NCBI GenBank assembly: GCA_014058105.1
Contig: JACGCM010001620.1
Span: 1,755,779-1,819,778 of the forward strand
From: Kingdonia uniflora
Lineage: Eukaryota; Streptophyta; Magnoliopsida; Ranunculales; Circaeasteraceae
Reading direction: 5' to 3'
DNA length: 64,000 nt
Shown here: positions 11,013 to 21,899 of the stretch, in pieces
Layout: each line of letters begins with the position of its first letter
Numbering within the stretch: position 1 is the stretch's first letter
The notes under the pieces: model-generated
Seen by the model: the letters and a program-made list of their open reading frames with translations, nothing else
Told to the model about the DNA's origin: nothing
The model's database searches: none
Translations under genes and position numbers: made by a program

Positions 11013-12803
11013 ATGAAAATCCAAGGTCAAATCAGCCCAGAACCAATTTCAAATCACCAAGAACACTCCTTTAACTGTCACAACCCAACAAAAGTAACAA
11101 CACAGCACCAAATCGGAAGTGTTAATCTTTTCTTGAACCTCATTAACAGTGGAGATTTCCTGCCATCAGAAACAACATCGGCTTTTCCAAGCATTCTTGC
11201 CAGATGGGGAGCAGACGTAAAACCCATTACTGAAGATTATCAAACGACCAAGAACAACAAAGGGAATTGAGGGCTATGATGCGTTACTTCCTCTGAATGT
11301 CATCGACCAGATAACATCACATCTTGACATAAAGGATGTGACGAAAATGGCCATTGCATCTCCTGTAGTGTGGAAATATGTTCTCCAAATTGATGTTGAT
11401 AGTATCGGGAAGAAGGAAAACAATCTATCGACTGAAAAGGGTTACTACCATGATAAAAGAAGATAAATTTTATGAAGTTCCTTGAATAATTGTTCCTTAG
11501 TCTACCAAGGTTGGAACTTCGAAAGTTATACCTGTGCTGCGGGATGAGGAATAACAAGTTTAAAGAATCTGTGGAAAAATGGTCAAGAAAAGCTGTAAAA
11601 TGCGGTGCCACAGAAGTAGACCTCAGCTTAAATCCGAAACCGAGTCGCCCTTTCAACATAGATCGTTGTATATTCGAGTCAAGGCCATTACTATCTTTTA
11701 AGATCAAAATGACTACCTATGGGGATCTTTAGGTATGACACGTTTTCATCATTTCCTTTCTTACGTCGGTTGTCCCTTGAATTGGTTGGGTTACCTGACG
11801 ATTTACTGTCCCGAACATTCGCATCATCAAGATCTCTGAAAGTGGTCGAAATTATAAAATGCTATGGATTTTCAGAATTGCGAATTGAAAACCAGTACAT
11901 TGAAAATGTAACAGTTGTAGAATCAACAAAAAAGAATTTGATGGATGTAACCATTTATGGGGCAGCGTTACGCAAGGTTGACATTAAATGAGCTTCGATG
12001 TACCAGAGCAACACATCATGTACTATAAACGCGCCAAATCTTAGGTATTTGACGTGGGCAGGTTATGTTGATAGGTTTGTATGCCAAGGCATAGATGGTT
12101 TAATATCCGCCAATATAGAAGTTTCGTACAAAGCACCAAAGGACTGGTTTATGTGGAGCATAGTGGAACAAGGCGTTAAGATTACAGCTGGCAGCATCAT
12201 GCGCACCAAACCTAACCATCAGAAATAGCACTGCTCTGGTATGTACGCTCTACCCCCAAAGTATGTATATAAACATAAACAGCATATTATAGATGCTAAT
12301 CTCCTATATAGTAAACTTGTTATAATTCTTCTAATAATTCCAGTTTAGTATTTTTAATATTATACTGTATTTGCTACAGACAATTGCAGTAAGGTTAGAG
12401 TGTTCTTACTCGTGGCGGGAGATTACGCTCTCAACTACGTACTCAGAATTCGAGCTGAACTTAATTGGAGATTTATTATGGAAGACACAACAGCTGACAG
12501 TACTTAGACTCGAAGAATCTGACAAGGTACTAAAACTTTAACATTGTTGAACTTGTATATACTCAAGTAGGTACTTAATGACTTACTAATTAAGCGCTTG
12601 TTTTCCATCTCCAGGAAATTAATAGCAGTAGCTCAAACGAAACTTCTAGACAGTGGGATGCTAGAGATCCAGGTTTTCTGCACACAGTGCAGAAAATGGA
12701 GATAAATGTGTCTGATGAAGTTCATAAAGAAAATTCTCGAGAATGCAACAAAGATGGAGCTGCTAACACTCTGGTGTACAACTCCGCTTCTGCAGATGAG
12801 TAG
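11013..12803 (+). pseudogene. F-box/LRR (FBD-type) gene, frame-shifted
   Basis: An F-box at about 11236-11465 contains LPLNVIDQITSHLDIKD and then ASPVVWKYVL. LRR-like segments follow at 11466-11730 (GATEVDLSLNPKPSRPFNID, CIFESRPLLSFKIKM), 11719-11988 (FPFLRRLSLELVGLPDDLLS) and 11998-12226 (INAPNLRYLTWAGYVDRF). Two further exons, 12380-12526 and 12615-12803, join in phase 0 around an 88-bp GT-AG intron and end with a TAG stop. The F-box and the 11719 segments share one frame, but the 11466-11730 block is in another. In-frame stops occur in the 11466-11730 block, after DIK near 11990 and at 12226. F-box proteins are substrate adaptors of SCF ubiquitin ligases. The layout matches the broken F-box gene at 46.3-54.1 kb. 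The N-terminal part (11013-11268) is in another frame and uncertain. Confidence 0.65.
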
Positions 12804-13190
12804 TACGACGCTTACTCAATACAAAAGAGCATCTCCAAATCTGATCGCAGACATCAAGCTTGCCTAATAAATGGATTTGTTTCCTACATACCTTAGGTGT
12901 TATGGTACTGAGAATATCAGATAAATCGTTAATTACTTGTTCTCTTACTTATTTCTCATCACTAATCTCAACTTGATAATTATTCATGATTTTGCTTATT
13001 TTGTTTCTAGCTTTTCTGTCTTTTTTTTGAAAGTAAGTTGTGTTGAAATCCTCCCTGTTGTAAGAAAGCATCATCAGTAATGACTATGATCTGCTCATTG
13101 TACACTCCGCTGGCCTCCTTCTCCATGTTAATTAAAATAGGATCAAGGGGTTGACTATGTAATTCTCTATGGAATTCTATCTAGATCTTT
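12804..13190. other. Intergenic, no feature recognised
   Basis: Sequence 3' of the F-box pseudogene. No similarity or repeat seen beyond a short AGAGCATCTCC string at about 12826, which resembles a Harbinger/MITE terminus but has no partner nearby. Confidence 0.5.
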
Positions 13191-13690
13191 TTTTCCACTC
13201 TTCACCTTTGTTGCCAACTGAGCAAATGTGCTCTTGCTCCACGAGATGATAAGGGGTTTAATATCTTTAAGCATAGCACTAAGCTGCGCCATAAGGTCTC
13301 CTCTAGGTTTCTTACCCCAAGCTTGAGCTATAAGCTCTTTAAAATCACTATGGTCAGACCAGTGACTGAAAAACCTAGAAGGTGGAACACATTTGATCTC
13401 ATCTTTAGGCTAAGATACCATAACCGGACAATGATCCGAAATCCCTTAGTAAAGTAGTAAGCTTGAGCTTCCCCTTGTTGAGAGACCCACTCCACATTGA
13501 ACATACATCTATCAAGTCTTCCCATAACTCTTTTACTTGGGAATCCCTTATTAGTCCAGGTATAGAAGCACCCAGTAACTTTCATGTCTACAATTTCAGT
13601 CTCCTCCACGAGATCCCTTAGGTCTTCTATCTCCCTAAGATGAAGGCCAACTCCTCCTTACCAATTTCAGTTGGCCTATTTTAATTAGCA
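13190..13690 (-). mobile_element. LINE endonuclease fragment
   Basis: On the minus strand the frame 13609-13328 and its upstream continuation carry the plant LINE endonuclease motif DMKVTGCFYTWTNKG followed by a MGRLDRCMFNVEW stretch. This corresponds to the FTWxN and LDRxxxNxxW blocks. Upstream, ELAF and LREIEDLRDLVEET are in neighbouring frames. Only the endonuclease part remains and it is frame-broken. Confidence 0.65.
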
Positions 13691-14780
13691 GCCAGATAGG
13701 TAGGGCTAAGGCTCTTTTTTCACAAGTTGTGTCGCTATTCTTTAGCTAACCGAAGGGAAGGCAGCTAGGGCTACGTTGCTAGGAAAGCTACCTAACTGCA
13801 AAAAGATCTATGGCGTTCACTAAGAGTCATTGTCATGTAGATCTTTCATGTTAGGTAGTTCAATCATGTGTAGCACTAACGCAGGCAAAGAAACGCTCTG
13901 ATCCAGCAAGAAAGAAAGGAATGTTCTTTACTAATGATTTTGTCCTAGACCTACTCATTCCTCAACTAGGCCACAGATGGCTTTATAGGCCAAGCCCTCA
14001 CAAGAAAACTTGGGGCTGAATTAGAAATCTTGCTTCATGGACACTACCATTATGAAACTGAAAACTTTGTCCGGTGACTTCTCTTTGGTTTCTTCCGCCT
14101 TACCCTAACAAAACTGGGATAGACGGCCGCTATGCGTGCTCTGTCATGTTGTTATTTCCGGGTCTCATTGTAGTGGCTCAAACCCTGGTGTGCCGATAGC
14201 TAGCAAAGTAAGCTGGGAAGCTAAGTTGGTTTGAAGAACTGCTCTTAGCAGGAAATCCTTCTCTAAACAAGTTCTCATAAGCAGTGTTGCGATATAGCAA
14301 TCACTTTGATAGGCGATGGGGTGGAGCACCGAAAGGTGTGAAGCCACCAGTGAGGTAGAAGCACCGCCAGGTGTGAAGCCATTTTGTACTAAAATTCCCC
14401 CTACCAACTAGGCAACCAACTGAAGCAACGTGGCAGGCCCCTCCGCTCACCTTTGGCCTGGAAGCGCAATTCCGTTTTTTTGGCATTACATTGATTTCTT
14501 GCGCGTTGCATCCCCTAATCCCCGCCGTGTCTCACTAATCTTATGCGAAAGGGCCCCAAAGACTAATCACCCCTCACTCGATAGCTGTAAAACCCTATGG
14601 CTTGGTTTCGCTATAGACAGCTAGCTTGATTATCTATTTTCAACTGATGCTAAGTGTTGCCCCCGTTAGCCACTAGCACACGCGAGGTGGTTAGGCCCCT
14701 TCGCTGACCTTCGCTGACACGCCGAATCCCGTGTCTTCCTTGGTTGACTAACCCAACCAACGATTTCCAACTAGTCTTTA
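13690..14780. other. GC-richer island, possible organellar (mitochondrial) insert
   Basis: Base composition differs sharply from the flanks: I count 29 G+C of 60 in 14101-14160 and 35 of 60 in 14641-14700, against 18 of 60 in 14821-14880. The texture (non-coding, few A/T runs, words such as GAAAGGGCCCC and GCACACGCGAGG) resembles plant mitochondrial intergenic DNA. A short duplication (AGGTGTGAAGCCA) occurs at about 14334 and 14370. No mitochondrial gene or tRNA was recognised, so the origin is an inference. Confidence 0.35.
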
Positions 14781-14849
14781 CTACGCTACAAATAAAATGG
14801 AGTTAAAATCTCATTAAAATAGGAGTTAAAATCTCTATGTTGATGATAT

Positions 14850-15560
14850 TGATATTTTTTTATTCTAGCCAGGGTGGTAATAAAGCAACAAATTCTTCTT
14901 TAATCTTCAATACCTTAAGATTATTGCATTATGGCTTCCATAATCCCAATAAAAAATGTAAATTATAGCTGGATTCAATTTCTTGATCGTATAAAATAAA
15001 GTTCAAAAGACCTAAGGTTTATGAGTTTTACCCCAAACTCTACATCTCTCTTTTAAGGCAGAGTCATTCTCTCTCTCAAACTAACTTAATGAAAAATACT
15101 ATGCTTAGGCTCTATTTTATAAGAGAAGATGCCTAACACAAATAGAAACCCTAACTAGACTCTAATTAGGAGATTACTCCTAATTATAATGTAAAATAAC
15201 AATAACTAAAATAATAGAGTGCGTACACGACGTAGAAAACGTCCTAGGCTTGGTCGTGGGAATAACCACGTGACTCATCAACTCTCCCCGTCTTTGAAAA
15301 ATTCATCCACGAATTTTAAAAGTAGGAGTAACCCTGAGCACAGGACAACTGTAAATCTTCCCACGGTACTTACCATACCCATTTTGTTTCGCCAAAAATA
15401 CCGTGCGTAACTTCATCGTGAGGCCCCAAAAAATGATTAAAATTCTTATTTAAGCGGTCTTCAAACTCTTGCAAAAATGAATCAATTAACTTCAAAAAAA
15501 TTACCTCGCCTAGAGACTCATCAAAGATTGAGAGTTTATCACAATCAATTAATGGAGGGT
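14850..15560 (-). mobile_element. 3' end relic of an LTR retrotransposon
   Basis: On the minus strand, a broken coding tail (about 15560-15300) leads into an LTR-like stretch down to about 14850. The tail ends with AAATTCGTGGATGAATTTT and a purine-rich GACGGGGAGAGTTGATGA, the usual layout of a gypsy pol end and polypurine tract. The LTR-like stretch contains a CTCCTAATTAGAGT motif and a polyadenylation-like region. No second LTR or target duplication was found. Confidence 0.45.
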
Positions 15561-16778
15561 GGTTGTTAAGTTACCCCCGTATTGGATTATCTATTCTTTC
15601 TCTAATTCGTTTTGCGTCCTCACGCGCTGGAGTAGGTGTTGCAGTTGCTGCTGGTGTGGGGTGGAACTGGCTCATAGCCATGGGCTATGGAAGTGCCCTA
15701 GTTGTGTGAGTCAATTTAACTAAGCTCAAGCTTGGTTTGACTGCTTGGTTTTGGTTGTCTCATTGGGGTTAACAATTTTGGTCTGGTTAGTTGCTGGGAT
15801 TGGGCCCAAGCAAACATATTTTAAACTTGTCAGTATGTGTACAGTCCATGCGCTTTTTAAAGGCATGCGGCTCCACGTGCCCTTACCGATGCCATGCATA
15901 TTCCTGCCAGTGACCACTGTGCCCTTGCCCAAGTTACTCGTGCCCTGCTCGATGCCTCGTATGTTATACCTAATGCCACACCATGTGCCACGCCTCGTGC
16001 CATGTGTGCCTATGCCCGTACTTTGAGTTGTGTCATACCCCGTGCCTTGTCGTGTGACCTACATGTGGTTCGGGGTTGCTTCTTCCCTATTCATGACCCA
16101 TGAATCCTCCCTCTCTGGTTCGTCTTCTCCAGTTGGTACTTGATATTGAGTGATCGCAAGGTCTAACAGCAGTTGAGACAACCTTGCTACTCTGGTGAAT
16201 GGTCCAGCGACTCCGGCTGCTATTACGACTACTCCGGTGTCCTTTTACAATAATCTTGTTGTTTTTTCACCGTCTTTCCCAGAACCCTATCGTGATCAAC
16301 AACTCTAATTCGATCTATGATGATCCCTTGACCATTACTCGCTGACCCACCATTCCGGTTAGTTTTTTGATTACTTTGGTGACTCCAATCGTGTGTATTT
16401 ATGTCGTTTCATTTTCAAGGAAACCAAGATTTTAAAATCGCTAACAACTTCTTCCTAAATCCCATAAGTAGGATCTTTGCTGCCGAATAAATTATCGCAG
16501 CCGCACTCCTTAATTTATTCAACCTCGATTCGATTCCCGCTTGAGCTTGGGTTATCGCTGTCAGATCCCATATCATCCATGATCGAATCAAATGCTTGGA
16601 TCTTACCTCAAATTTGCTATTTTGGTTTGAGATCGTCATCCCTTCTCTTTTCAACGGGAATAAACCTTCAATATTGTGTTCATTTGGCGATAAATTTTAA
16701 ATTTAGACTTTGTTCCCCTAAATTCCCATATTAGCCTTTGCCCCCAAAATCGCAATCTCAAAGTTAGTCAAACGATAA
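15561..16778. other. Unassigned region with a degenerate C-rich array
   Basis: No gene recognised. Between about 15860 and 16050 short words such as CGTGCC, ATGCC and GTGCC recur at irregular spacing. The rest shows only short open frames. Confidence 0.45.
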
Positions 16779-16933
16779 AGAGCAACTCCAGCAGTAAGTT
16801 CAAGTTTGGGTGTGGGCTTTGATAGGGGGCCCACAGAAAACCTAACCCAAACCCAACCTCTGCCAGCAACAAATCAAATTTTATGACGTAATTTTTATAT
16901 ATTTTATTTTAAAGGAAATCAAAACACCGCGCA

Positions 16934-16965
16934 GTGTTCTTTTTACCGTGCGGTAAAAAGAATAC
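16934..16965. repeat. Left subterminal palindrome
   Basis: Arms GTGTTCTTTTTACCG (16934-16948) and CGGTAAAAAGAATAC (16951-16965) pair with one mismatch around a 2-base centre. The same motif recurs at 23459-23505 and, as one arm only, at 20159-20177. Confidence 0.85.
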
Positions 16966-17089
16966 CGCTGCTGCGACTGTTAAGAAAAAACTTGTTTCAA
17001 CTTGTAACACATAACACTGTTTCCTCATATCTCCCAATTCGAACCTAAAATTTTCCAAAAAATCTAATTCTTTTCAAAATCAAATAGAG

Positions 17090-19276
17090 ATGCCAGAGGG
17101 AGACCCACACCCCAGTACATTACCTGGGTTTAGAGGGACAAGAGATACAGAACGAGCCGTAACTCGGTCGAGGTTCAGAAGGAAGAAAAAAAGAGTATAA
17201 TTTGAAGAGGTACAACAAACCCAAGGCATACCACATCCATCCCAAGAAAACTACCTAACCAGGTTTATTACCGGCCTCCCAGACGGCGTTACTCATATAT
17301 ATTACACTGGCAAGAAACTCACGATAAGTTTTTAGTACATTTTGACTTTGTTATTTTCGTTAATCAAGTGTTTGACAAAATGCTCCAATGAACAGAATTA
17401 AGATTCGATGCGTCCGCACGGCACATTCACTACGGTGATCAAAGTTTGGAAAGAGATTTCCACAATTTCGACAATAAGAGATCCCGTGGTGAAGATATTC
17501 GAGAGCTTTATGGATGGATATAAGCTTGGGTAATTTTGATAATCATCTAATTCAGGCGCTAACAGAGCATTGGTGGCCGACAACGCACACTTTTTTATTC
17601 TCGTGTGCGAAGATAGGGATCACTCCAATGGATTTCCATATGCTGACATCATTGGCAATCGGCAGATATCCTGCACAGGTGCCGTATGACGACAATTGAA
17701 GTATTTTATCCAATGCGAGACAATTGCTCCCCCGCATCAAAAGTTACAATACAACGAGTGAGAACGTTAGCATTTCACATTTGAAGACGTACTTGACCAT
17801 CACAGATGATTGGGATGATGATATTACCATTGTTCATACTTTTATCCTCTTCATGATGGGACATTTATGGTTCCAAATGGCCAACAACACCGTCCCGCTT
17901 GGATATCTCACAGCCGTGGCCGATTTGGACGAAGCTACCGAATATGACTGGGGTTATGTTATTCTTGCTTCCTTGTACCATGGTCTGGATACCGCAGTCA
18001 CGACCGGGGGTGCCATCACTAGATTTTCACAACTTCTTGAGGTACACTAACATTTTTTCCTTAGAAGCTGCAAATCAAATATCTTCCAATAAACGTCTTA
18101 AATTGAATTTTTAATTATTTTTTATGTTGTTCCAAAATACAGTATTGGTTCTACGAGTATTGTAGGGTTGGTCACCTTATTGTTAAGGAAACACTTAAGT
18201 TCATGTCATATCCGCGTCTCAAAGCATGGGAGAAGGGGAACAAGAAGAAAACAAATGACCACGTAGCAAATTTGTTTACTCTAGGCAGATACCTCATTAA
18301 CCACCGGGCTATTGAGTCGATCAACTGACAACCTTGGGCAGAATATGCGATATTGCATTTAGATGACTTACGTACTGCGTCGCTCATGTCCTCTAAGAGG
18401 ATGCCACTTTAAGTTCCTAATGGAAACTGCGAGTATTACTTGAGGGATAGATGTTGGAGGCAGTTGACTGGTACTGCTGGTATTCCTTTGGATCCTCCGA
18501 TTAACATGTCGCCACATCTTAGTCCAGCTGATTTACAGGCGATGAGATAGGTCGGCTTTGTTGACTATGGCCATTTTGTAATAGGGGATGAACGAGAGAC
18601 TTACGCATCATATGAGGCTAACCAAACTTATGAGGTAGGCCACCTATTAACAGATTTCCAGAGGATGGGGAATATAGATATGTTCAGCCTTATTGTATTT
18701 AGGGCTGGTATTACACTCGTGGTGGTTACGTCAGCATAGGTTCATAACTTGTCCTAAGACTCAGTTTGCCTGACGAGGAGGAGGAGCTAGACCCGGGGTA
18801 GCACATGAAGTGGGCAGGGAGTCGTAAGATGCTCCCCATCTACCGCTTGAGGGACCCGCCACCCATGTCTGCCTCCTACGACGCAGAGAAGTTGTGGCAC
18901 CTGACTCATGGTATGCAGTTACTCACCCTTGCAGAGTCTGTGCGGGATGCCCAGGCGATCCAGTAGTTGACTGATGAGGTTGTTACTCTGACGAGGAACA
19001 TAGACAGTATAGACGATTAGCTATATTCGTATGTAAGTAATTTATTTATTTATTTCTTAATGTCATATTTATTTTGTCAAAATCTAAATAAATTTTCTTT
19101 GTCCTGTTCAGAACCTACATATGAGGAGGGGGCGTGAGGTATGGGTGGTGCCGCTACCACCTGGAGGTGGCGCGGGGACGAGGCAGTGGTCCCGTGGACT
19201 TGGTTCGCAAACCAGGGGAGCCAGTAGTAGCCGCAGGGGGTTGGGTACTGGAGATGATATTGACCCGTCTCAGTAA
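17090..19276 (+). pseudogene. Plant mobile domain (PMD, aminotransferase-like) gene
   Basis: Starts at an ATG at 17090. The PMD region runs from about 17400 to 18750 with diagnostic strings: LIQALTEHWWPTTHTFLF, LGYLTAVADLDEATEYDWGY, LASLYHGLDTAVTTGGAIT, and after a 101-bp GT-AG intron (18042-18142) YWFYEYCRVGH, then NLFTLGRYLINHRAIESI and PNGNCEYYLRDRCWRQL. A last exon begins at 19112 and encodes a Gly/Arg-rich tail ending at TAA 19276. Many in-frame stops and frame changes mark it as non-functional. PMD proteins include host MAIN/MAIL1, which act in transposon silencing, and many transposon-borne copies. Its place between Harbinger-like ends suggests capture by, or membership of, the element. 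Confidence 0.7.
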
Positions 19277-19457
19277 ATATATGTATTTTTTATGTTTTTG
19301 TAGACGTAATCTTTTATTGTAAACATCAGTGTTGAACATTTTCTATTGTATAATTTTGTTTCTCTATATAAGTACTTGTAGGACCTGATGTCCCATTTCT
19401 TTTTATAAATCAATTTATTTTGAGTCTTGAATTTAAATAGAAATACAATTACAATTC
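19277..19457. other. Spacer between PMD gene and ORF1-like remnant
   Basis: AT-rich, probably containing the 3' ends of the two convergent units. Nothing else seen. Confidence 0.4.
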
Positions 19458-20000
19458 TTAAAATCGTAGTTCTACGCACGAAATGAAACTCAAAACAGAT
19501 ACAATTAAACTTAATTCATCGTTCACGACTGATGTAAGGATTAAACTCAAAACATTTAGTAAGGGGGAGCAGATCCCGTCCATAGTTGGAAAGTTGGTAA
19601 TTTGTTGGAAACTCATCACGCGGGATGTAGTTCCGGTAAAAAAATATATCGTATGAAGACTCAAATGAGAATGGCTAGTTGTATTTCTCATACCATTCAT
19701 CTTTGGCATCGCGGAGAATATATGCTAGTGGAACACCTCTGACCTGTCTATTAATACTCTTTCGTATCTCATGAAACTCATCACATTTAACCTTAAGAAC
19801 ATTCCACCTGCTATATAAATTTCTAGGAGGGTATTGAAGTTCCGTGTACTCTCTGAATTGGACATGAACTCCATTCTATAACTGATTAAAGTTGAGTTAT
19901 CGGAGATGTAGATTATCAACAAAATATTGCCAGGACGCGGCCAGGGTGCAGTCTTCATTCCAGCCAAATACCACCGAAGAATCTTGTGTTAGAGCTAAAA
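19458..20000 (-). pseudogene. Harbinger ORF1-like (Myb/SANT, NAM-associated) remnant
   Basis: On the minus strand one frame, broken by stops, reads FGWNEDCTLAASWQYFVDN, then PPRNLYSRWNVLKVKCDEFH, GVPLAYILRDAKDEWYEKYN and PFSFESSYDIF. This matches the order of the Myb/SANT-like DNA-binding and NAM-associated parts of PIF/Harbinger ORF1 proteins: acidic W-ED, SRW, then an A-x3-Y-x3-Y block and a PF-F-x2-Y-I block. It lies between the PMD gene and the transposase, opposite to both. It duplicates the role of the better-preserved copy at 21.9-23.35 kb. Confidence 0.5.
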
Positions 20001-20040
20001 AACTCGGTATTGTTGATTTTAAGTAGATGACATGTTGTTA

Positions 20041-20056
20041 GAGAGCATCTCCAACC
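20041..20056 (+). repeat. Harbinger/MITE-like terminus motif
   Basis: GAGAGCATCTCCAACC preceded by TTA. The word GAGCATCTCCAA is also the terminus of the MITE at 62412. It could be the left end of a smaller autonomous element ending at 23671. Confidence 0.45.
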
Positions 20057-20158
20057 AACATATATATAAAGCAAAAAGTAGCCGTTGTGATGCCAAAACT
20101 TGATGTTGTGAAGGACCCACCAGAGGAACTAACCGTTGTTGGAAATCAGTGAAGGCGA

Positions 20159-20177
20159 CGGTGTTTTTTTTACCGCC
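20159..20177 (+). repeat. Internal copy of one palindrome arm
   Basis: CGGTGTTTTTTTTACCGCC corresponds to one arm of the palindromes at 16934-16965 and 23459-23505. It lies about 120 bp inside the terminus-like motif at 20041. Confidence 0.7.
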
Positions 20178-20297
20178 CCCTCCACTGATTTCCCCAACCA
20201 CTTCTTCTTCCCCCCTTATCCTTTTACACTTCTCTCTTCTCAAGAAACTTATTCCCCCTTCACCTTCAACACCATTCTCTCAACTCCATAACCTCAA

Positions 20298-21633
20298 ATG
20301 TCTTCCTCATCGTCCATTTCATCCATTAATGATCCTCCACGTGTATCCCTGTCCTCCTCTGACGATCTTATGTTTGATTGTGCGACGGCAATGGCCGTTA
20401 TGCACCAAAATGTAATAAACCTAGTAGTACATGATGCAACTTCGAGTCACGGCAGGAGTGCCATGGGCTGTAAGGATAAGAGAAAGAAGTGAGATCTCGA
20501 ATTGAGGCATTTCAGCATTATGCGAGACTACATCAACCCGAGGTGCACATATGAGCTGGACAAATTTCAGCAACGTTTTTGTATGAGTAGACACATGTTT
20601 ATGCGTATATTCAATGCAGTCGTTGCACATGATCTTTATTTTGTTCAAAAACCCAACAACACTGGTACTATAAGGTTATCACCGTACCAAAAGGTAGTCG
20701 CGGCACTATGTTTTCTAAACTACGGTGTTACGACAAATCTTTTTGATGAGTATATCCAAATAGGAGAAAACACAACCTTGTTAAGTATGGAAATGTTTTG
20801 TGTTGCGATTATACAAATTTTTGGCGAGGAATATCTTTGAGCACCAAACGCGGCCGATGTCGAAAGGTTGAAAGCGATAGGAGAGTCACGGAGATTTCCC
20901 GGCATGTTAGGAACCCTTGATTGCATGTATTGGATATGTAAAAATTATCCCATAGCTTGGCACGGTTAATTTACTGGTCATTACCCCAAGGCGGCACTGA
21001 TTCTTGAAGCGGTAGCTTCACACGACCTTTGGTTTTGGCATGCTTTTTTTTGGGTTACCAGGGTCTAATAATGTTATCAATATCTTGCAACAATCACATC
21101 TTTTCACCGACCTGACCGATGGTATCGCTCTACCTTGCAATTATACAATTGCCAGAAAAGCTTATGATATGGGTTATTACCTAGCGAATTGCATATACCC
21201 TAAATGGGGAATACTTGTCCAAACTATATCCAATCCGATTATAGTGAAACAGAAATTCATTGCTCTACAACAAAAAAGTTGTTGAAAAGATGAAGAACGG
21301 GCGTTTGGAATTTTACAATCACGGTTCAATATTGTAAAAAATCCAGTTAAATTATGGAAACCTGAGGTTTTGAACAATGTCATGAAGGCATGCGTGATAA
21401 TGCACAATATGATCATCGAAGTGGAATGAGGCTCATTTCCATCATACTTAGACTACGATCTAGCCGATCCCTCAACTATCGAAGGTGAACGGTTCAATAT
21501 TGTACGCAAACGCGAAACAATAAAATCTTTTATAACGAAAATGAACCGCATTCGAAGTCGAGAACTGCACTTTGATCTAAATGATGATCTAATCGAGCAT
21601 TTCTGGGCCGTGAAGGGAAATTTTCATTCCTAG
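20298..21633 (+). pseudogene. PIF/Harbinger DDE transposase
   Basis: Starts with a Ser-rich leader (MSSSSSISS). An N-terminal region (20502-20840) has the helix-turn-helix-like RHFSIMRDY, DKFQQRFCMSRHMFMRIF and SPYQKVVAALCFLNYG. The catalytic region follows: GTLDCMYW (first Asp, 20919-20921), HDLWFWHAFF, GSNNVINIL, DMGYYLANCIYPKWG, ERAFGILQSRF (Glu, 21295-21297) and NNVMKACVIMHNMIIE. The second catalytic Asp expected in GSNND is Val (GTT, 21073-21075). Stops interrupt it (for example 20490, 20838 and the TGA at about 21283), and a frame change occurs at the T run near 21045. The protein would cut and paste the element together with ORF1; this copy cannot. Confidence 0.85.
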
Positions 21634-21899
21634 TGTTGCAATCAAGTATTATCTGAGTGTTCTTGATGTAATTTAATGCTTCTTGTCGTACAAGCTTATT
21701 GAACAAGTTTTTAATATTGCATTAATCTTATATTTTTTTTAACGCAATATTCTCGGAAATAAATATTTCAAAAAAAAGATTACATTCTTCAATAGCAAAG
21801 TACATTATTCAAACGATTACATTATTGGAAGGTAAGCTACATTCTTGGAAAAAAAACTTCTCTATACAACAAAGTTAAATTACATTTCATCACCACTTT
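21634..21899. other. Spacer between transposase and ORF1
   Basis: Short AT-rich region between the two convergent transposon genes; nothing further seen. Confidence 0.5.

Noticed and set aside
13690..14780. Mitochondrial tRNA or gene inside the GC-rich island
   Set aside because: No cloverleaf or conserved mitochondrial protein could be read; only composition suggests the origin.
15894..16103. Cys/Ala-rich 69-codon frame
   Set aside because: Produced by the degenerate GTGCC-rich array; no protein family pattern.
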